The notes: generated from the letters alone by a model not told the origin. 64,000 nt of DNA from an uncultured Spartobacteria bacterium (GCA_903882875.1 CAIRYQ010000084.1:1-64000), one strand, 5' to 3'. Shown: positions 28,330 to 36,087, counted from the first letter of the stretch. Numbers and translations are program-made.

Positions 28330-28551
28330 GTCGCGAACGAGGCAATCCGCGACGCGAACGAGGCAATCCGCGTCGTGAACGAGGCAATCCGCGTCGTGAA
28401 CGAGGCAATCCGCGTCGTGAACGAGACCGTCGGCGACGTGAACGAGGCAATCCGCATCGCGGACGAGGCAATCCGAGGCGCGGACGAGGCAATCCGCGAC
28501 GCAAACGAGACAATCCACGACGTGAACGAGGCAATCCGCGACGCGGATTAA
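28330..28551 (+). repeat. Ten 21-bp tandem repeats, NEAIR heptapeptide in one frame
   Basis: About ten units of 21 bp (core AACGAGGCAATCCGC) follow the sulfatase stop. In one frame they read VNEAIRV or ADEAIRD heptads and end at a TAA at 28549. The unit is seven codons, so all six frames stay open across the array. It lies outside any convincing gene. The heptad pattern could be the remnant of a coiled-coil protein or a plain minisatellite. Units 5 and 9 are the most diverged. Confidence 0.85.
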
Positions 28552-28645
28552 AGCCTCTTTTTTGCCAAAAAGGCCGAAAACAGGGGCTTTCCCTTCTTTT
28601 CCGGGTTGTTGACAACGCAGGCAGTAAGGATTCGCGGTTTTTGAA

Positions 28646-28786
28646 AATAGCCCAGCGCTTCAGCGCTGGGAACCGGGCGCCCTCTTGGGCAAAGTCCCGC
28701 AAGGGACGGCAGAAAGGCTCTTCCGTCCCTTGCGGGACTTTGGCCGTCTCGAGGCATTCGTCCCAGCACTGAAGTGCTGGGCTATT
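28646..28786. repeat. Nested palindromic element with compensatory arm changes
   Basis: The outer arms at 28646-28671 and 28761-28786 are complementary at 24 of 26 positions. Each arm is itself a hairpin, CCCAGCGCT-TC-AGCGCTGGG on the left and CCCAGCACT-GA-AGTGCTGGG on the right. The inner arms at 28691-28709 and 28723-28741 (AAAGTCCCGCAAGGGACGG and its complement) match perfectly over 19 bp. The GC-to-AT differences between the two outer hairpins keep each one paired. This resembles REP or BIME-like elements, which are often moved by RAYT-type transposases. No RAYT gene is in the window. Confidence 0.85.
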
Positions 28787-28909
28787 GTCGGAAACCTTTC
28801 GGAGTCTTCCTCCAGTGGGAGCCAGCGCCGCAGCGCAGCAGCAATTTGCCTTTGCCGATTTCGCCTTTTCCTGAAAGACTTTCGCCCATGGCTTCCCTTT
28901 CCACCCCAT

Positions 28910-28932
28910 CCGTCCCTGTCCGGGACGGTTTT
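28910..28932 (+). terminator. Intrinsic terminator-like hairpin
   Basis: The stem CCGTCCC / GGGACGG (28910-28916 with 28922-28928, loop TGTCC) is followed directly by TTTTA. The T-run is short. It could end plus-strand transcripts before the orphan genes at 29030. The stem core matches the inner arms of the nested palindrome upstream, so it may instead be a related repeat copy. Confidence 0.4.
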
Positions 28933-28953
28933 ATACGAACCCACGGCAGCTCC

Positions 28954-28973
28954 TTTCGTTTTGCAAAACGAAA
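28954..28973. repeat. Perfect 20-bp palindrome
   Basis: TTTCGTTTTGCAAAACGAAA is its own reverse complement. It lies 21 bp before an attC-type core site and could be a protein-binding site or the stem tip of a folded recombination site. No partner gene is evident. Confidence 0.6.
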
Positions 28974-28993
28974 CGCACTTGCGTCTATTTCGC

Positions 28994-29000
28994 GTTAGGC
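28994..29000 (+). other. attC-type core site (GTTAGGC) before an orphan gene
   Basis: GTTAGGC fits the GTTRRRY consensus of the simple core site at the right end of integron attC sites. An ORF starts 30 bp later, the usual spacing of cassette genes. The left half of this presumed attC is not clear, so the call depends on the second, longer attC-like site at 29570. Confidence 0.35.
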
Positions 29001-29029
29001 CACTCAGACGCTCTCACGAACAAGAACCC

Positions 29030-29575
29030 ATGACACGAATCAGCCCAGAGCAATTTAGAAACGCCTTTCTTCAGGTTGTCTCCGCTACTCAGGCCGAGTG
29101 CTTGGCGCGGTGGGATACCCGGCGCCCCTATACAGCTCACATGCGTGAGACCATTCTTCCGGGCATCGCACCAGTGCTCGGCGTGCAGGTTTGCCCGTGG
29201 GATTATTACACGCTCGACTGCGTCTATTTCGCCGAGCGAGACACCGAGTCGTTCGGCCCGCAGTCCAACTATGCCAAGTGCTTTAGCGTCGCGCTCGAGC
29301 ACGAGAACGACATCAGCGGCACAGCCGTCGAGATGAACAAGCTCCAATTGTTCAACGCGCCTCTGAAGGTTCTTATCACGTATGCCGATACCGAAGCGCA
29401 GCGCGCCTATTACCTTGAGTGCTATGCAAGGATTGTTCGGGAGGCGGACATCTTCGGCGACTTCACTACGCTTCGGCGGCAACTCGTCATCTTCGGCAGC
29501 CGCGACGACTGCAACGCCTACTGGCACTTTTACACGTTCGAGGAGGACGGATTTCGTGAACTCAAAGTGGCCTAA
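29030..29575 (+). CDS. Orphan protein of unknown function, cassette-like
   Basis: This protein of 181 residues starts MTRISPEQFRNAFLQVV. I do not recognise a family. It is soluble, rich in aromatic residues and Cys (VQVCPWDYYTLDCVYFAERDTESF, CYARIVREADIFGDFTTLRRQLVIFGSRDDCNAYWHFYTFEEDGF), with no signal peptide or membrane helix. A longer frame starting at 28685 crosses the repeat-rich stretch and is not credible. The gene begins 30 bp after a GTTAGGC core and ends inside an attC-like inverted repeat, so it looks like an integron cassette. Codon use is less GC3-biased than in neighbouring genes, which fits transfer. Confidence 0.7.
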   Translation: MTRISPEQFRNAFLQVVSATQAECLARWDTRRPYTAHMRETILPGIAPVLGVQVCPWDYYTLDCVYFAERDTESFGPQSNYAKCFSVALEHENDISGTAVEMNKLQLFNAPLKVLITYADTEAQRAYYLECYARIVREADIFGDFTTLRRQLVIFGSRDDCNAYWHFYTFEEDGFRELKVA

Positions 29576-29690
29576 TGCGCTGCAGCGAACCGCTCCGTGC
29601 GTCACGGCACCTGCTTCCGCCGCCGCCTTGCCACACACCATGCAGGTGCCGCGCCGTGCTCCACGGTCGCTGAGCTTGAGGTCGGCGACT
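29570..29690 (+). other. attC-like imperfect inverted repeat
   Basis: GCCTAAT (29570-29576, one base from the RYYYAAC core) overlaps the stop of the upstream gene. GCGCTGCAGCGAACCG (29577-29592) can pair with CGGTCGCTGAGC (29664-29675) with unpaired bases. CACGGCACCTGC (29603-29614) pairs with GCAGGTGCCGCGCCGTG (29642-29658). A length of about 120 bp with two imperfect arm sets is the shape of a long attC. The right-hand core is degenerate, so the site may be inactive. Confidence 0.4.
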
Positions 29691-29742
29691 GCGCACGCCC
29701 CGAGTAGCCAACACCAAAAACCAGAACCACGAAACACCAGTT

Positions 29743-30009
29743 ATGATTATCAAGTGTCGAACCTGCGGCCATTCTGAAACGACAAATAAGGACTTTTGGT
29801 GGAAGATAGTTGGAGGCGCAATGCCCGTCGGAGGGTTTTGGGCTTGGGTTGCATACTTACTGGCGGGCACGGGCCTGGCGCTGCCTATTGTTATTGCCAT
29901 GATCGGAGGCGGAGTTGGGATTCTTGTACTCAAGGACAAGATTGTCCAATTTATCGTGAACCGTGGATACAAGTGTCCGGAGTGTGGCAAGGTTGACTGG
30001 GAAGCATAA
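29743..30009 (+). CDS. Small membrane protein with split zinc ribbon
   Basis: This protein of 88 residues starts MIIKCRTCGHSETTNKDFWWK. It has CxxC near the N-terminus (Cys5, Cys8), two adjacent hydrophobic segments (about 22-65, rich in Gly, Ala, Ile and Val) and a second CxxC near the end (CPECGK). The two Cys pairs could jointly bind one zinc if both ends face the cytoplasm, which two membrane passes would allow. It starts about 50 bp after the attC-like site and may be a second cassette. Function unknown. Lower GC than its surroundings is consistent with transfer. Confidence 0.75.
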   Translation: MIIKCRTCGHSETTNKDFWWKIVGGAMPVGGFWAWVAYLLAGTGLALPIVIAMIGGGVGILVLKDKIVQFIVNRGYKCPECGKVDWEA

Positions 30010-30132
30010 CGCGATTTTCCCTCAATGAAGCCAACGTCGCCTATCCGCTGCAGACCCTGAAATAATCCAGAAACAAGACTTGCACACCTCCTCCGGCATC
30101 CGGTGGAATGCGCGGACTTCCCCTTTCTCCCC

Positions 30133-30873
30133 ATGCCGTATTTCGATGAGCCCGGCGTCCGTTTCGATGATCCTTTGATCCGTTTCGATGATCCCCGCAC
30201 CTATCAGCAAATCCTCCAACAACAAATCCAACCACCCATGTTCACCGTCGCCGTAGGTATCTCCACCCTCACCCCCACGAAGCTCCTCGATCGCGCCACC
30301 GCCATCAGCGCGGGCATCGCCGGGCGGCCCGTCTTCGCCAGCCTCGCGCCGAAGCTCACCGCGCTCAACACGCTCATCGGCACGCTCACCACAAAGCAGG
30401 GTGCCATCGCCACCACCGCCGCCGCCGCGAAAAACGCCGTGACCGAGCGCGACTCCGCCGAGACCGACGTGATCGCCGCGCTCAACGGGCTCGGCATCGA
30501 TGTCGGCCAGCTCGCCACGAGCGAGGAGGACGTGACCGCCACGACCATGCACGTCGCCGGCGCCGTACCGCCAAAGCCCCAGGCCGCTGCCGCCAAGCCA
30601 GACAGCCTCGCCATCACCATCGGCGACCATCCCGGCGCGATCTCCGGCCACTGCCACGGCCAGCCCGGCAGGGTGGATTATTACGAAATCCGAATCACCA
30701 CCGGCGACCCGACCCTCCCCGCGACCACGTGGCCCTTCACCGAGACGAGCAAGAAGAGCAGCTTCGAGATGGACGGCCTGCCCAGCGGCCAGATCATCTG
30801 GGCGGAAATGCGCGCCTGCAATTCCCACGGCAAGAGCCCGTGGTCCGACCCCGCGACCGTGCGCGTGCCGTGA
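30133..30873 (+). CDS. Fibronectin III-like protein of verrucomicrobial type
   Basis: This protein of 246 residues opens with repeated short motifs (VRFDDPLIRFDDPRTYQQIL), typical of a set of Verrucomicrobia proteins with MPYFD-type starts. A helical Ala/Thr-rich region follows (about 45-150, coiled-coil-like). The C-terminal part (about 160-246) looks like a fibronectin III beta-sandwich, with ISGHCHGQPGRVDYYEIRI and FEMDGLPSGQIIWAEMRACNSHGKSPWSDPATVRV. There is no signal peptide. The ATG 30133 was chosen over ATG 30103 because it begins the repeated motif. Its stop overlaps the GTG of the next gene, so they are translationally coupled. Possibly involved in binding or assembly; the role is unknown. 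Confidence 0.75.
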   Translation: MPYFDEPGVRFDDPLIRFDDPRTYQQILQQQIQPPMFTVAVGISTLTPTKLLDRATAISAGIAGRPVFASLAPKLTALNTLIGTLTTKQGAIATTAAAAKNAVTERDSAETDVIAALNGLGIDVGQLATSEEDVTATTMHVAGAVPPKPQAAAAKPDSLAITIGDHPGAISGHCHGQPGRVDYYEIRITTGDPTLPATTWPFTETSKKSSFEMDGLPSGQIIWAEMRACNSHGKSPWSDPATVRVP

Positions 30874-32642
30874 GCGCGCGATTCGTCGCGATCCTCCTCG
30901 CGCTGCTCGCCTCCAGGATTTCCGCGCCAGCCGCCGCGGATGCGAAGCGCCCGAATGTCGTCGTGCTGCTCGCGGACGATCAGGGCTGGGGCGATCTGAG
31001 CTTCAACGGCAACACGAACATCTCGACGCCGAACATTGATTCGCTCGGGAAGAACGGCGCGGTGCTGGAGCATTTCTATGTGTGCCCGGTGTGCTCGCCG
31101 ACGCGCGCGGAATTCCTCACCGGGCGCTGGCATCCGCGCGGCGGCGTGTGGAATGTCTCGCAGGGCGGCGAGCGGCTGAATCTCGATGAGAAGACGATCG
31201 CGGATACTTTCACGGCGGCGGGCTACCGGACGGCGGCGTTCGGGAAATGGCACAACGGGATGCAGTATCCGTATCACCCGCGCGGGCGCGGCTTCGGCGA
31301 ATACTACGGCTTCTGCTCGGGGCACTGGGGCGATTACTTCGACGCGCCGCTGGAGCACAACGGCGTGCTGGTGAAGGGCGACGGCTACATCGCGGACGAC
31401 TTCACGAACCACGCGCTGAAGTTCATCGAGGAAAACAAGGAGCGTCCGTTTTTCTGCTACGTGCCCTACAACACGCCGCACTGGCCGCCGCAGGCGCCGG
31501 ACGAGTTCTACGCGCCATTCGCGAATGCGGATATCCGGATGCGCGCGCGCAACCCGAAGCAGGAGAACATCGCCGACACGCGCGCGTCGCTCGCGATGAC
31601 GGCGAATCTCGACTGGAACGTGGGCCGCATCCTCAGGCAGCTCGACGAGCTGAAGCTCGCGGAGGACACCATCGTGATTTACTTCAGCGACAACGGCCCG
31701 AACACCTGGCGCTGGAATGGCGGAATGAAAGGAAAGAAGGCGAGCACCGACGAGGGCGGCGTGCGCGCGTCCTTTTTCATCCGCTGGCCGGGCAAAATCG
31801 CCGAGGGCAAACGCATGACGCCCATCGCGGGAGCCGTGGACTTGCTGCCGACGCTCGCGGACCTCTGCGGCGTGCCGATCGTTTCGACAAAGCCGCTTGA
31901 TGGTGTCTCGCTCAAGCCGTTGCTCACAGGATTGCCGAAAGTGGAATGGACAGACCGGATGATTTTCTCGCACTGGGGCGGCAACGTCAGCGTCCGCACG
32001 CAGAACTATCGCCTCGATAACATGGGACACTTTTTCGACATGCTCGCCGACCCCGGACAGGATCACGACATTTCCAAGGATCAGCCGGAAGTCACCAAAC
32101 GACTCGCGAAGGCCGTCGCCGATTACCGCGCGGAAGTGCTGCCCGGCATCGCGGACAAGGAACTGAAGCCGTTCACCGTCGGGTATCCCGAGTTCCCCAT
32201 CACGCAGCTCCCCGCGCGCGACGGCCTCCCGCATGGCGGCATCCAGCGCAGCTCGAAGGCGCCAAATTGCTCGTTCTTCACGCACTGGACGAAGGCGGAG
32301 GACAGCATCACATGGGACATCGAGGTAGCGACCGCGGGGAAATACGAGGCGGTCGTCTATTACACCTGCCCCGCCGCGGATGTGGGATCGAAAGTGGAGC
32401 TGAGCTTCAACGGCGCGCTCTCCGAGGCGACGGTGAGCGAGGCATGGGACCCGCCGCTGCACGGCATGGAGCACGACCGTTCGCCGCGCGAGGCGGAGTC
32501 CTTTGTGAAGGAGTTCAAGCCGCTCAAATTCGGCACGCTCGAACTCAAGCCCGGTCGCGGCCAGCTCACGCTCAAGGCGCTGAATGTGCCCGGAAAGTCG
32601 GTCATGGATGTGCGGCTGATCTTCGTGACGCTGGTGAAGTGA
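30870..32642 (+). CDS. Secreted type I sulfatase with C-terminal carbohydrate-binding-like domain
   Basis: This protein of 590 residues has a GTG start overlapping the previous stop (GTGA) and a signal peptide (1-24). The N-terminal sulfatase domain has metal Asp residues in LLADDQGWGD (about 35-42) and the formylglycine site CSPTR at 75-79, with GRWHPRGGVW and SDNGPNTWRWNGGMKGKK after it. The last 140 residues (FTHWTKAEDSITWDIEVATAGKYEAVVYYTCP) look like a beta-sandwich such as a CBM or DUF-type domain. It would remove sulfate from a polysaccharide outside the cell or in the periplasm. It needs a formylglycine-generating enzyme, and the FGE-fold protein at 58763 lacks clear catalytic cysteines, so the activator is probably elsewhere. 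It is the intact counterpart of the damaged sulfatase at 26807. Confidence 0.9.
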   Translation: MSARFVAILLALLASRISAPAAADAKRPNVVVLLADDQGWGDLSFNGNTNISTPNIDSLGKNGAVLEHFYVCPVCSPTRAEFLTGRWHPRGGVWNVSQGGERLNLDEKTIADTFTAAGYRTAAFGKWHNGMQYPYHPRGRGFGEYYGFCSGHWGDYFDAPLEHNGVLVKGDGYIADDFTNHALKFIEENKERPFFCYVPYNTPHWPPQAPDEFYAPFANADIRMRARNPKQENIADTRASLAMTANLDWNVGRILRQLDELKLAEDTIVIYFSDNGPNTWRWNGGMKGKKASTDEGGVRASFFIRWPGKIAEGKRMTPIAGAVDLLPTLADLCGVPIVSTKPLDGVSLKPLLTGLPKVEWTDRMIFSHWGGNVSVRTQNYRLDNMGHFFDMLADPGQDHDISKDQPEVTKRLAKAVADYRAEVLPGIADKELKPFTVGYPEFPITQLPARDGLPHGGIQRSSKAPNCSFFTHWTKAEDSITWDIEVATAGKYEAVVYYTCPAADVGSKVELSFNGALSEATVSEAWDPPLHGMEHDRSPREAESFVKEFKPLKFGTLELKPGRGQLTLKALNVPGKSVMDVRLIFVTLVK

Positions 32643-32781
32643 TGTGCGGTAGTGATGTGCGAATATCCAAGGATATCGTCCTCATTCCCCGCAATCGTCC
32701 ATCCCTGCCAAGAAGGCTGCGCGATTACTAAAAACGTCTGATGGCCAGCCGCGTTTCAGGAGCGGGGATGCCACGCGCCGC

Positions 32782-34185
32782 TCACGGCATCCTGCGGAGC
32801 TGGATGCTGTCGAAACGATCCTGCCCGGCGAAAATGTCGCTCACGATCACGAGATGGTCGCCGCTCTTCACGATGCCCTTCGCCAAAAGATAGCGCTCCG
32901 CGGATGCGATCGTTTTTTCCGGCGTGATTTCGAACGGCATGTAGATCGGCTCGACGGCGCGGTGCAGGCTGAGCTTGCGGCACAGCTCCCACGTCGGCGT
33001 GAACGCAAAGATCGGCGCGTAGAGCGGGCGCTGCCCGGCGACGAATGCGGCCATCGTCCCGCGGCGCGTGAAGATGACGATCTTCGAGTCGGGAATGCTG
33101 TTCGCGAGGACGACGGCGCTGTGCACGGTCTTCTCGCGGTCCGTTTCCAGAACCGCGTTTTCCGCATAGCCGAGGCCGCCCGCGTGCTCGATGCGCGCGG
33201 CTACTTTGTCGAGCACCTTCACGCAATGGATCGGATATTTGCCCGTGGTTGTCTCGCCGCTGAGCATGATCGCATCGGCCTGCTCGAAGCATGCGTTCGC
33301 GACATCCGTGACCTCGGCGCGCGTCGGCACGGGATTCGTGATCATGCTTTCGAGCATGTGCGTGGCGACGATGACGGGCTTTCCGAGTTCGAGGCAGCGC
33401 TTCACGATCCGGCGCTGGATGATGGGCAGTTCCTCCATCGGGCATTCGATGCCGAGGTCTCCGCGTGCGACCATGATCACATCGGTGGCATCAATGATGG
33501 ATGCGATGTTTTTCACCGCGAGCTGATCCTCGATTTTTGCAACGATGCGCGCGTCGCTGCCGTGCTCGTTGAGCACCTTGCGCAGCACCGCCACGTCGTT
33601 CGCCTCGCGGCAAAAGCTCAGCGCGACAAAGTCCACGCCGAGCTGCGCACCGAGATCCACGTCCGCGAGATCCTTTTCCGTGAGCGGCGGGAGGTTCACT
33701 TTCACGCCAGGAAGATTGATGTGCCGACGCGAACCCATGACGCCTTCGGTGAGCACCTCGCAGCGCAGCCGGTGTCCGAGTTTTTCGAGCACCTTCATGT
33801 GGATGACGCCGTTGTCCACGAGCACCGTGTCGCCGACGCCGACGTCCTCGATCAGCCCGTCGTAGTTCACGTCCACGCTGTAATGCTCCTCGCTCTTCTC
33901 GCCGCGCACGGTGAACTCGAAGATGTCGCCCGGCTTGAGATTCAGCTTGGTCGGCAGGTCGCCCGTGCGGATGGCCGGCCCCTGCGTGTCCATGAGAATG
34001 CCGACGATTTTTCCCGTCTCGCGCGCGGCGTTGCGGATGCGCGGCACGATGGCGCGGACCCAATCGTGCGGTGCGTGGCTCATATTCAGCCGGAAGCAGT
34101 TCACTCCCGTCTCGATGAGGATGCGGAGCATCTCGGGTGATTCCGTGGCCGGTCCGAGTGTGGCGATGATTTTTGTTTTGCGCAT
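32782..34185 (-). CDS. pyk: Pyruvate kinase
   Basis: This protein of 467 residues starts MRKTKIIATLGPATESPEML. The start at 34185 was chosen because the first helix matches the family start. The classic signature is present: NMSHAPHDW, TQGPAIRTGD, the FREANDVAVLRKVL barrel segment, and IEDQLAVKNIASIIDATDVIMVARGDLGIECPMEELP with the metal-binding Glu/Asp. RRGTMAAFVAGQRP lies in the C-terminal domain. It makes pyruvate and ATP from phosphoenolpyruvate and ADP in the cytoplasm. A core gene here sets a limit for the mobile region, because 32.8-34.2 kb is unlikely to be island DNA. Nothing looks missing. Confidence 0.95.
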   Translation of the reverse strand: MRKTKIIATLGPATESPEMLRILIETGVNCFRLNMSHAPHDWVRAIVPRIRNAARETGKIVGILMDTQGPAIRTGDLPTKLNLKPGDIFEFTVRGEKSEEHYSVDVNYDGLIEDVGVGDTVLVDNGVIHMKVLEKLGHRLRCEVLTEGVMGSRRHINLPGVKVNLPPLTEKDLADVDLGAQLGVDFVALSFCREANDVAVLRKVLNEHGSDARIVAKIEDQLAVKNIASIIDATDVIMVARGDLGIECPMEELPIIQRRIVKRCLELGKPVIVATHMLESMITNPVPTRAEVTDVANACFEQADAIMLSGETTTGKYPIHCVKVLDKVAARIEHAGGLGYAENAVLETDREKTVHSAVVLANSIPDSKIVIFTRRGTMAAFVAGQRPLYAPIFAFTPTWELCRKLSLHRAVEPIYMPFEITPEKTIASAERYLLAKGIVKSGDHLVIVSDIFAGQDRFDSIQLRRMP

Positions 34186-34381
34186 GAAAGTGTCCCTGAA
34201 AATTCCCTGCAATCGCGTCATTCGCGATGACGCTCGCGACGGTGCGCGGTGCGTGTGCGTTCGTCAAGACCGCCGCTTTGCCGCGGCAATTTTTCGTGTG
34301 AAAATCCGCTGGGAAAACTCGCCGCACTGCATGTGACAAAAGGCATTGCCGGACGGCGGGGCTGCTGCGAGGAAATACGCC

Positions 34382-35245
34382 ATGCCGCCCTCCCGGACTC
34401 GCCGTCATTTCACCGCGCTGCTTCTTTCCGCCGCTCCCGCGACGCTGCTCGCCGGAGCCGCACCGCCACCCGCTGCGGGAAGGAAGCTCGACATCCAAAT
34501 CGGCGAGGGGTTCGAGGCCCGCGAGGCCGACATCCGCGCGGTGCTCCTCTCGGCGGGCGATGCGCTCTGGAAACACTGCCCGAACACGCGCTGGGAGGTG
34601 CCGGGCTTTTTCATTTTCCACAGCCAGGAAAGCCCGATCACCGTGTACGATCACCGTGCCGACGGACGCGTCGCCATCGGCGTGACGACGAAGGGGAACT
34701 TCTGGTCGCAGTTTGCATTTCAGTTCGCGCACGAGTTCTGCCACGCGCTGGCCGGGCACTCGAACGACTGGAAAAAACTGTGGATCAAGGGACGCAAGGC
34801 GAACCACTGGCTCGAGGAGTCGCTGTGCGAAACGGCGTCGCTCTTTGCGATGCGCGCAATGGGCGAGACGTGGAAGACTGCGCCGCCATTTCAAAACTGG
34901 AAATTCTACGCCGGTTCGCTCACGAAGTACGCAACGGATCGGATCGAGAAGGCCGCGGCGGATTTGACTGCGGACACGGCGTTCAGGGACTGGTTCCGCG
35001 CGAACGAGGCCGCGATGCGCGAGAAGGCCACTGTGCGTGAGAAGAACAACATCGTGGCGATCCAACTCCTGCCGATCTTCGAGGCGCAGCCGTCCGGCTG
35101 GGAGGCGATCACCTCCGTGAACCTCGCGAAACGCGATCCGGAAAAGACGCTCGCAGCGCATTTCGCCGACTGGCGCGAAGTCGCACCGTCCGTCCAGCGG
35201 GCGTTCATCAGCAAACTTGCGGCGGTGTTCGGCATTGTAGCGTAG
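34382..35245 (+). CDS. Tat-exported HExxH metalloprotein of unknown specificity
   Basis: This protein of 287 residues has a twin-arginine-like leader (SRTRRHFTALLLSAAPATLLAG). A zinc-metallopeptidase motif HEFCH is at 117-121, and a likely third ligand Glu lies in NHWLEESLCETAS about 30 residues later. This HExxH plus downstream Glu arrangement is gluzincin-like. The domain runs over about residues 60-220, and a helical tail (about 220-287) follows. It is probably a periplasmic or outer-surface peptidase. Substrate unknown; no neighbour suggests a role. It lies divergent to pyruvate kinase, about 200 bp away. ATG 34382 was preferred to the longer frame since it starts the Tat leader. Confidence 0.75.
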   Translation: MPPSRTRRHFTALLLSAAPATLLAGAAPPPAAGRKLDIQIGEGFEAREADIRAVLLSAGDALWKHCPNTRWEVPGFFIFHSQESPITVYDHRADGRVAIGVTTKGNFWSQFAFQFAHEFCHALAGHSNDWKKLWIKGRKANHWLEESLCETASLFAMRAMGETWKTAPPFQNWKFYAGSLTKYATDRIEKAAADLTADTAFRDWFRANEAAMREKATVREKNNIVAIQLLPIFEAQPSGWEAITSVNLAKRDPEKTLAAHFADWREVAPSVQRAFISKLAAVFGIVA

Positions 35246-35297
35246 GCACGCCGTTCAGCGCGACGAATCCGCGGTTACCCGAGTCGCCGGTGTGATT

Positions 35298-35567
35298 ATG
35301 GATTCTCTCTTTGCCTCCGTGTGGAGGGCGGCGACGGAGCGATTCTGCTGGAAGGGCAATTCCAAATTCGCGATGCGCAAGTCAATGGTGCTGACCCTCA
35401 CCAAGCTCTGCATCGCCTATGATTGCGAGCCCGGCTTTTTCCTCTCGCCGGATGGCACGCTTCGCCATTGGTCGCTGACCGATGCCGATTTTCACGACTG
35501 GTACCGGTTCGGATTTGCGTGGCTGGCCGAAAAATATCGCGTTCCAGCCTGCAACGTCCCCTTCTGA
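35298..35567 (+). CDS. Small hypothetical protein
   Basis: This protein of 89 residues starts MDSLFASVWRAATERFCWKG. Its composition is protein-like (IAYDCEPGFFLSPDGTLRHWSLTDADFHDWYRFGFAWLAEKY), with many aromatic residues and three Cys, but I recognise no family. A GTG 6 bp upstream is an alternative start. The opposite strand also carries a frame here but with poorer composition. It borders the accessory segment before the NACHT gene. Moderately uncertain that it is expressed. Confidence 0.45.
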   Translation: MDSLFASVWRAATERFCWKGNSKFAMRKSMVLTLTKLCIAYDCEPGFFLSPDGTLRHWSLTDADFHDWYRFGFAWLAEKYRVPACNVPF

Positions 35568-35580
35568 GAATCGCGTTCGT

Positions 35581-35841
35581 TCAAGCCGCAACCACTTCCA
35601 CGCGCGGAGAAAAACCGAGTTGGTGGAGAAGATCCTCGCAGTCTTCCCACGCCAAACCGAATGCACGCACATCTGCCACACCAAGGCGGGCGATGACTTG
35701 CGAAAGCGTCTTGGAATCACTCTCGGCAAGCTCGCCGTCCATGAGCGCGGTCTCCGCCCAGTCCACCAATTGGGCGAGCGTCAGCTCGTGATGAAGATAC
35801 GCGGCGATTTTGTCGGCGACGGTTTGTTTCGTGATCGTCAT
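35581..35841 (-). CDS. Small helical protein, second gene of a two-gene module
   Basis: This protein of 86 residues starts MTITKQTVADKIAAYLHHELTLAQLVDWAETALMDGEL. It is almost all helical and acidic, with no signal. Proteins with this KIAAYLHHE-LV-WAE start occur widely beside another small gene, but the function is not established to my knowledge. It starts 9 bp after the stop of the gene at 35851-36087, so they are likely co-transcribed. The order, a small globular protein followed by a small acidic one, is compatible with a toxin-antitoxin pair, but no catalytic motif supports that. Confidence 0.7.
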   Translation of the reverse strand: MTITKQTVADKIAAYLHHELTLAQLVDWAETALMDGELAESDSKTLSQVIARLGVADVRAFGLAWEDCEDLLHQLGFSPRVEVVAA

Positions 35842-35850
35842 GGCGGAATC

Positions 35851-36087
35851 CTACACTTTATGGTGGCCTTTATCCACCGGGTATTTTTCGTGGATTTCCA
35901 TGAGGCGGTTTTGCTCGTCGTAAATCTCCTGCCAAAAGCGAAGCGTCGTCTCGCTCGTGTCCACCTCCTTGAGGTACCGAGCGCTCCAACCCTGTCGGCC
36001 CACGACATCCAGCCGGTAGCGGCGTCCACCGCCGGGCATGTCGTCCCATGCGCCGAATTTCGCCTCGTTTTGCGCGCGGATGCTCAT
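35851..36087 (-). CDS. Small conserved protein, first gene of a two-gene module
   Basis: This protein of 78 residues starts MSIRAQNEAKFGAWDDMPGGGRRYRLDVVGRQGW. A beta-strand-rich front half is followed by a helix (SETTLRFWQEIYDEQNRLMEIHEKYPVDKGHHKV). It lacks membrane segments. It precedes the KIAAYLHHE-type gene by 9 bp on the same strand. The shared ending EIHEKYPVDKGH recurs in homologues I have seen described only as hypothetical. It could be a regulator or toxin partner. No evidence points to a mechanism. Promoter expected in the hairpin-rich gap to its right. Confidence 0.7.
   Translation of the reverse strand: MSIRAQNEAKFGAWDDMPGGGRRYRLDVVGRQGWSARYLKEVDTSETTLRFWQEIYDEQNRLMEIHEKYPVDKGHHKV

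Larger units (their letters stand above)
28552..29029. other. Gene-free repeat-rich stretch
   Basis: About 480 bp with no believable gene, only structured repeats. A T-rich hairpin (GCCT-run-AGGC) is at 28553-28574, followed by a nested palindrome at 28646-28786, a terminator-like hairpin at 28910-28932, a 20-bp palindrome at 28954-28973, and an attC-type core at 28994-29000. Long frames through it are by-products of these repeats. Confidence 0.6.

Noticed and set aside
28330-28551. Possible CRISPR array
   Set aside because: Units are 21 bp, contiguous and without spacers; no cas genes are present.
28181-28909. Minus-strand ORF of 242 codons through the tandem repeat
   Set aside because: It is kept open by the 21-bp repeat and palindromes; the Arg/Gly/Leu/Pro repeats have no natural start or domain.
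32854-34140. Plus-strand frame of 428 codons opposite pyruvate kinase
   Set aside because: It is a shadow of the well conserved pyruvate kinase gene, with His/Arg-rich composition.
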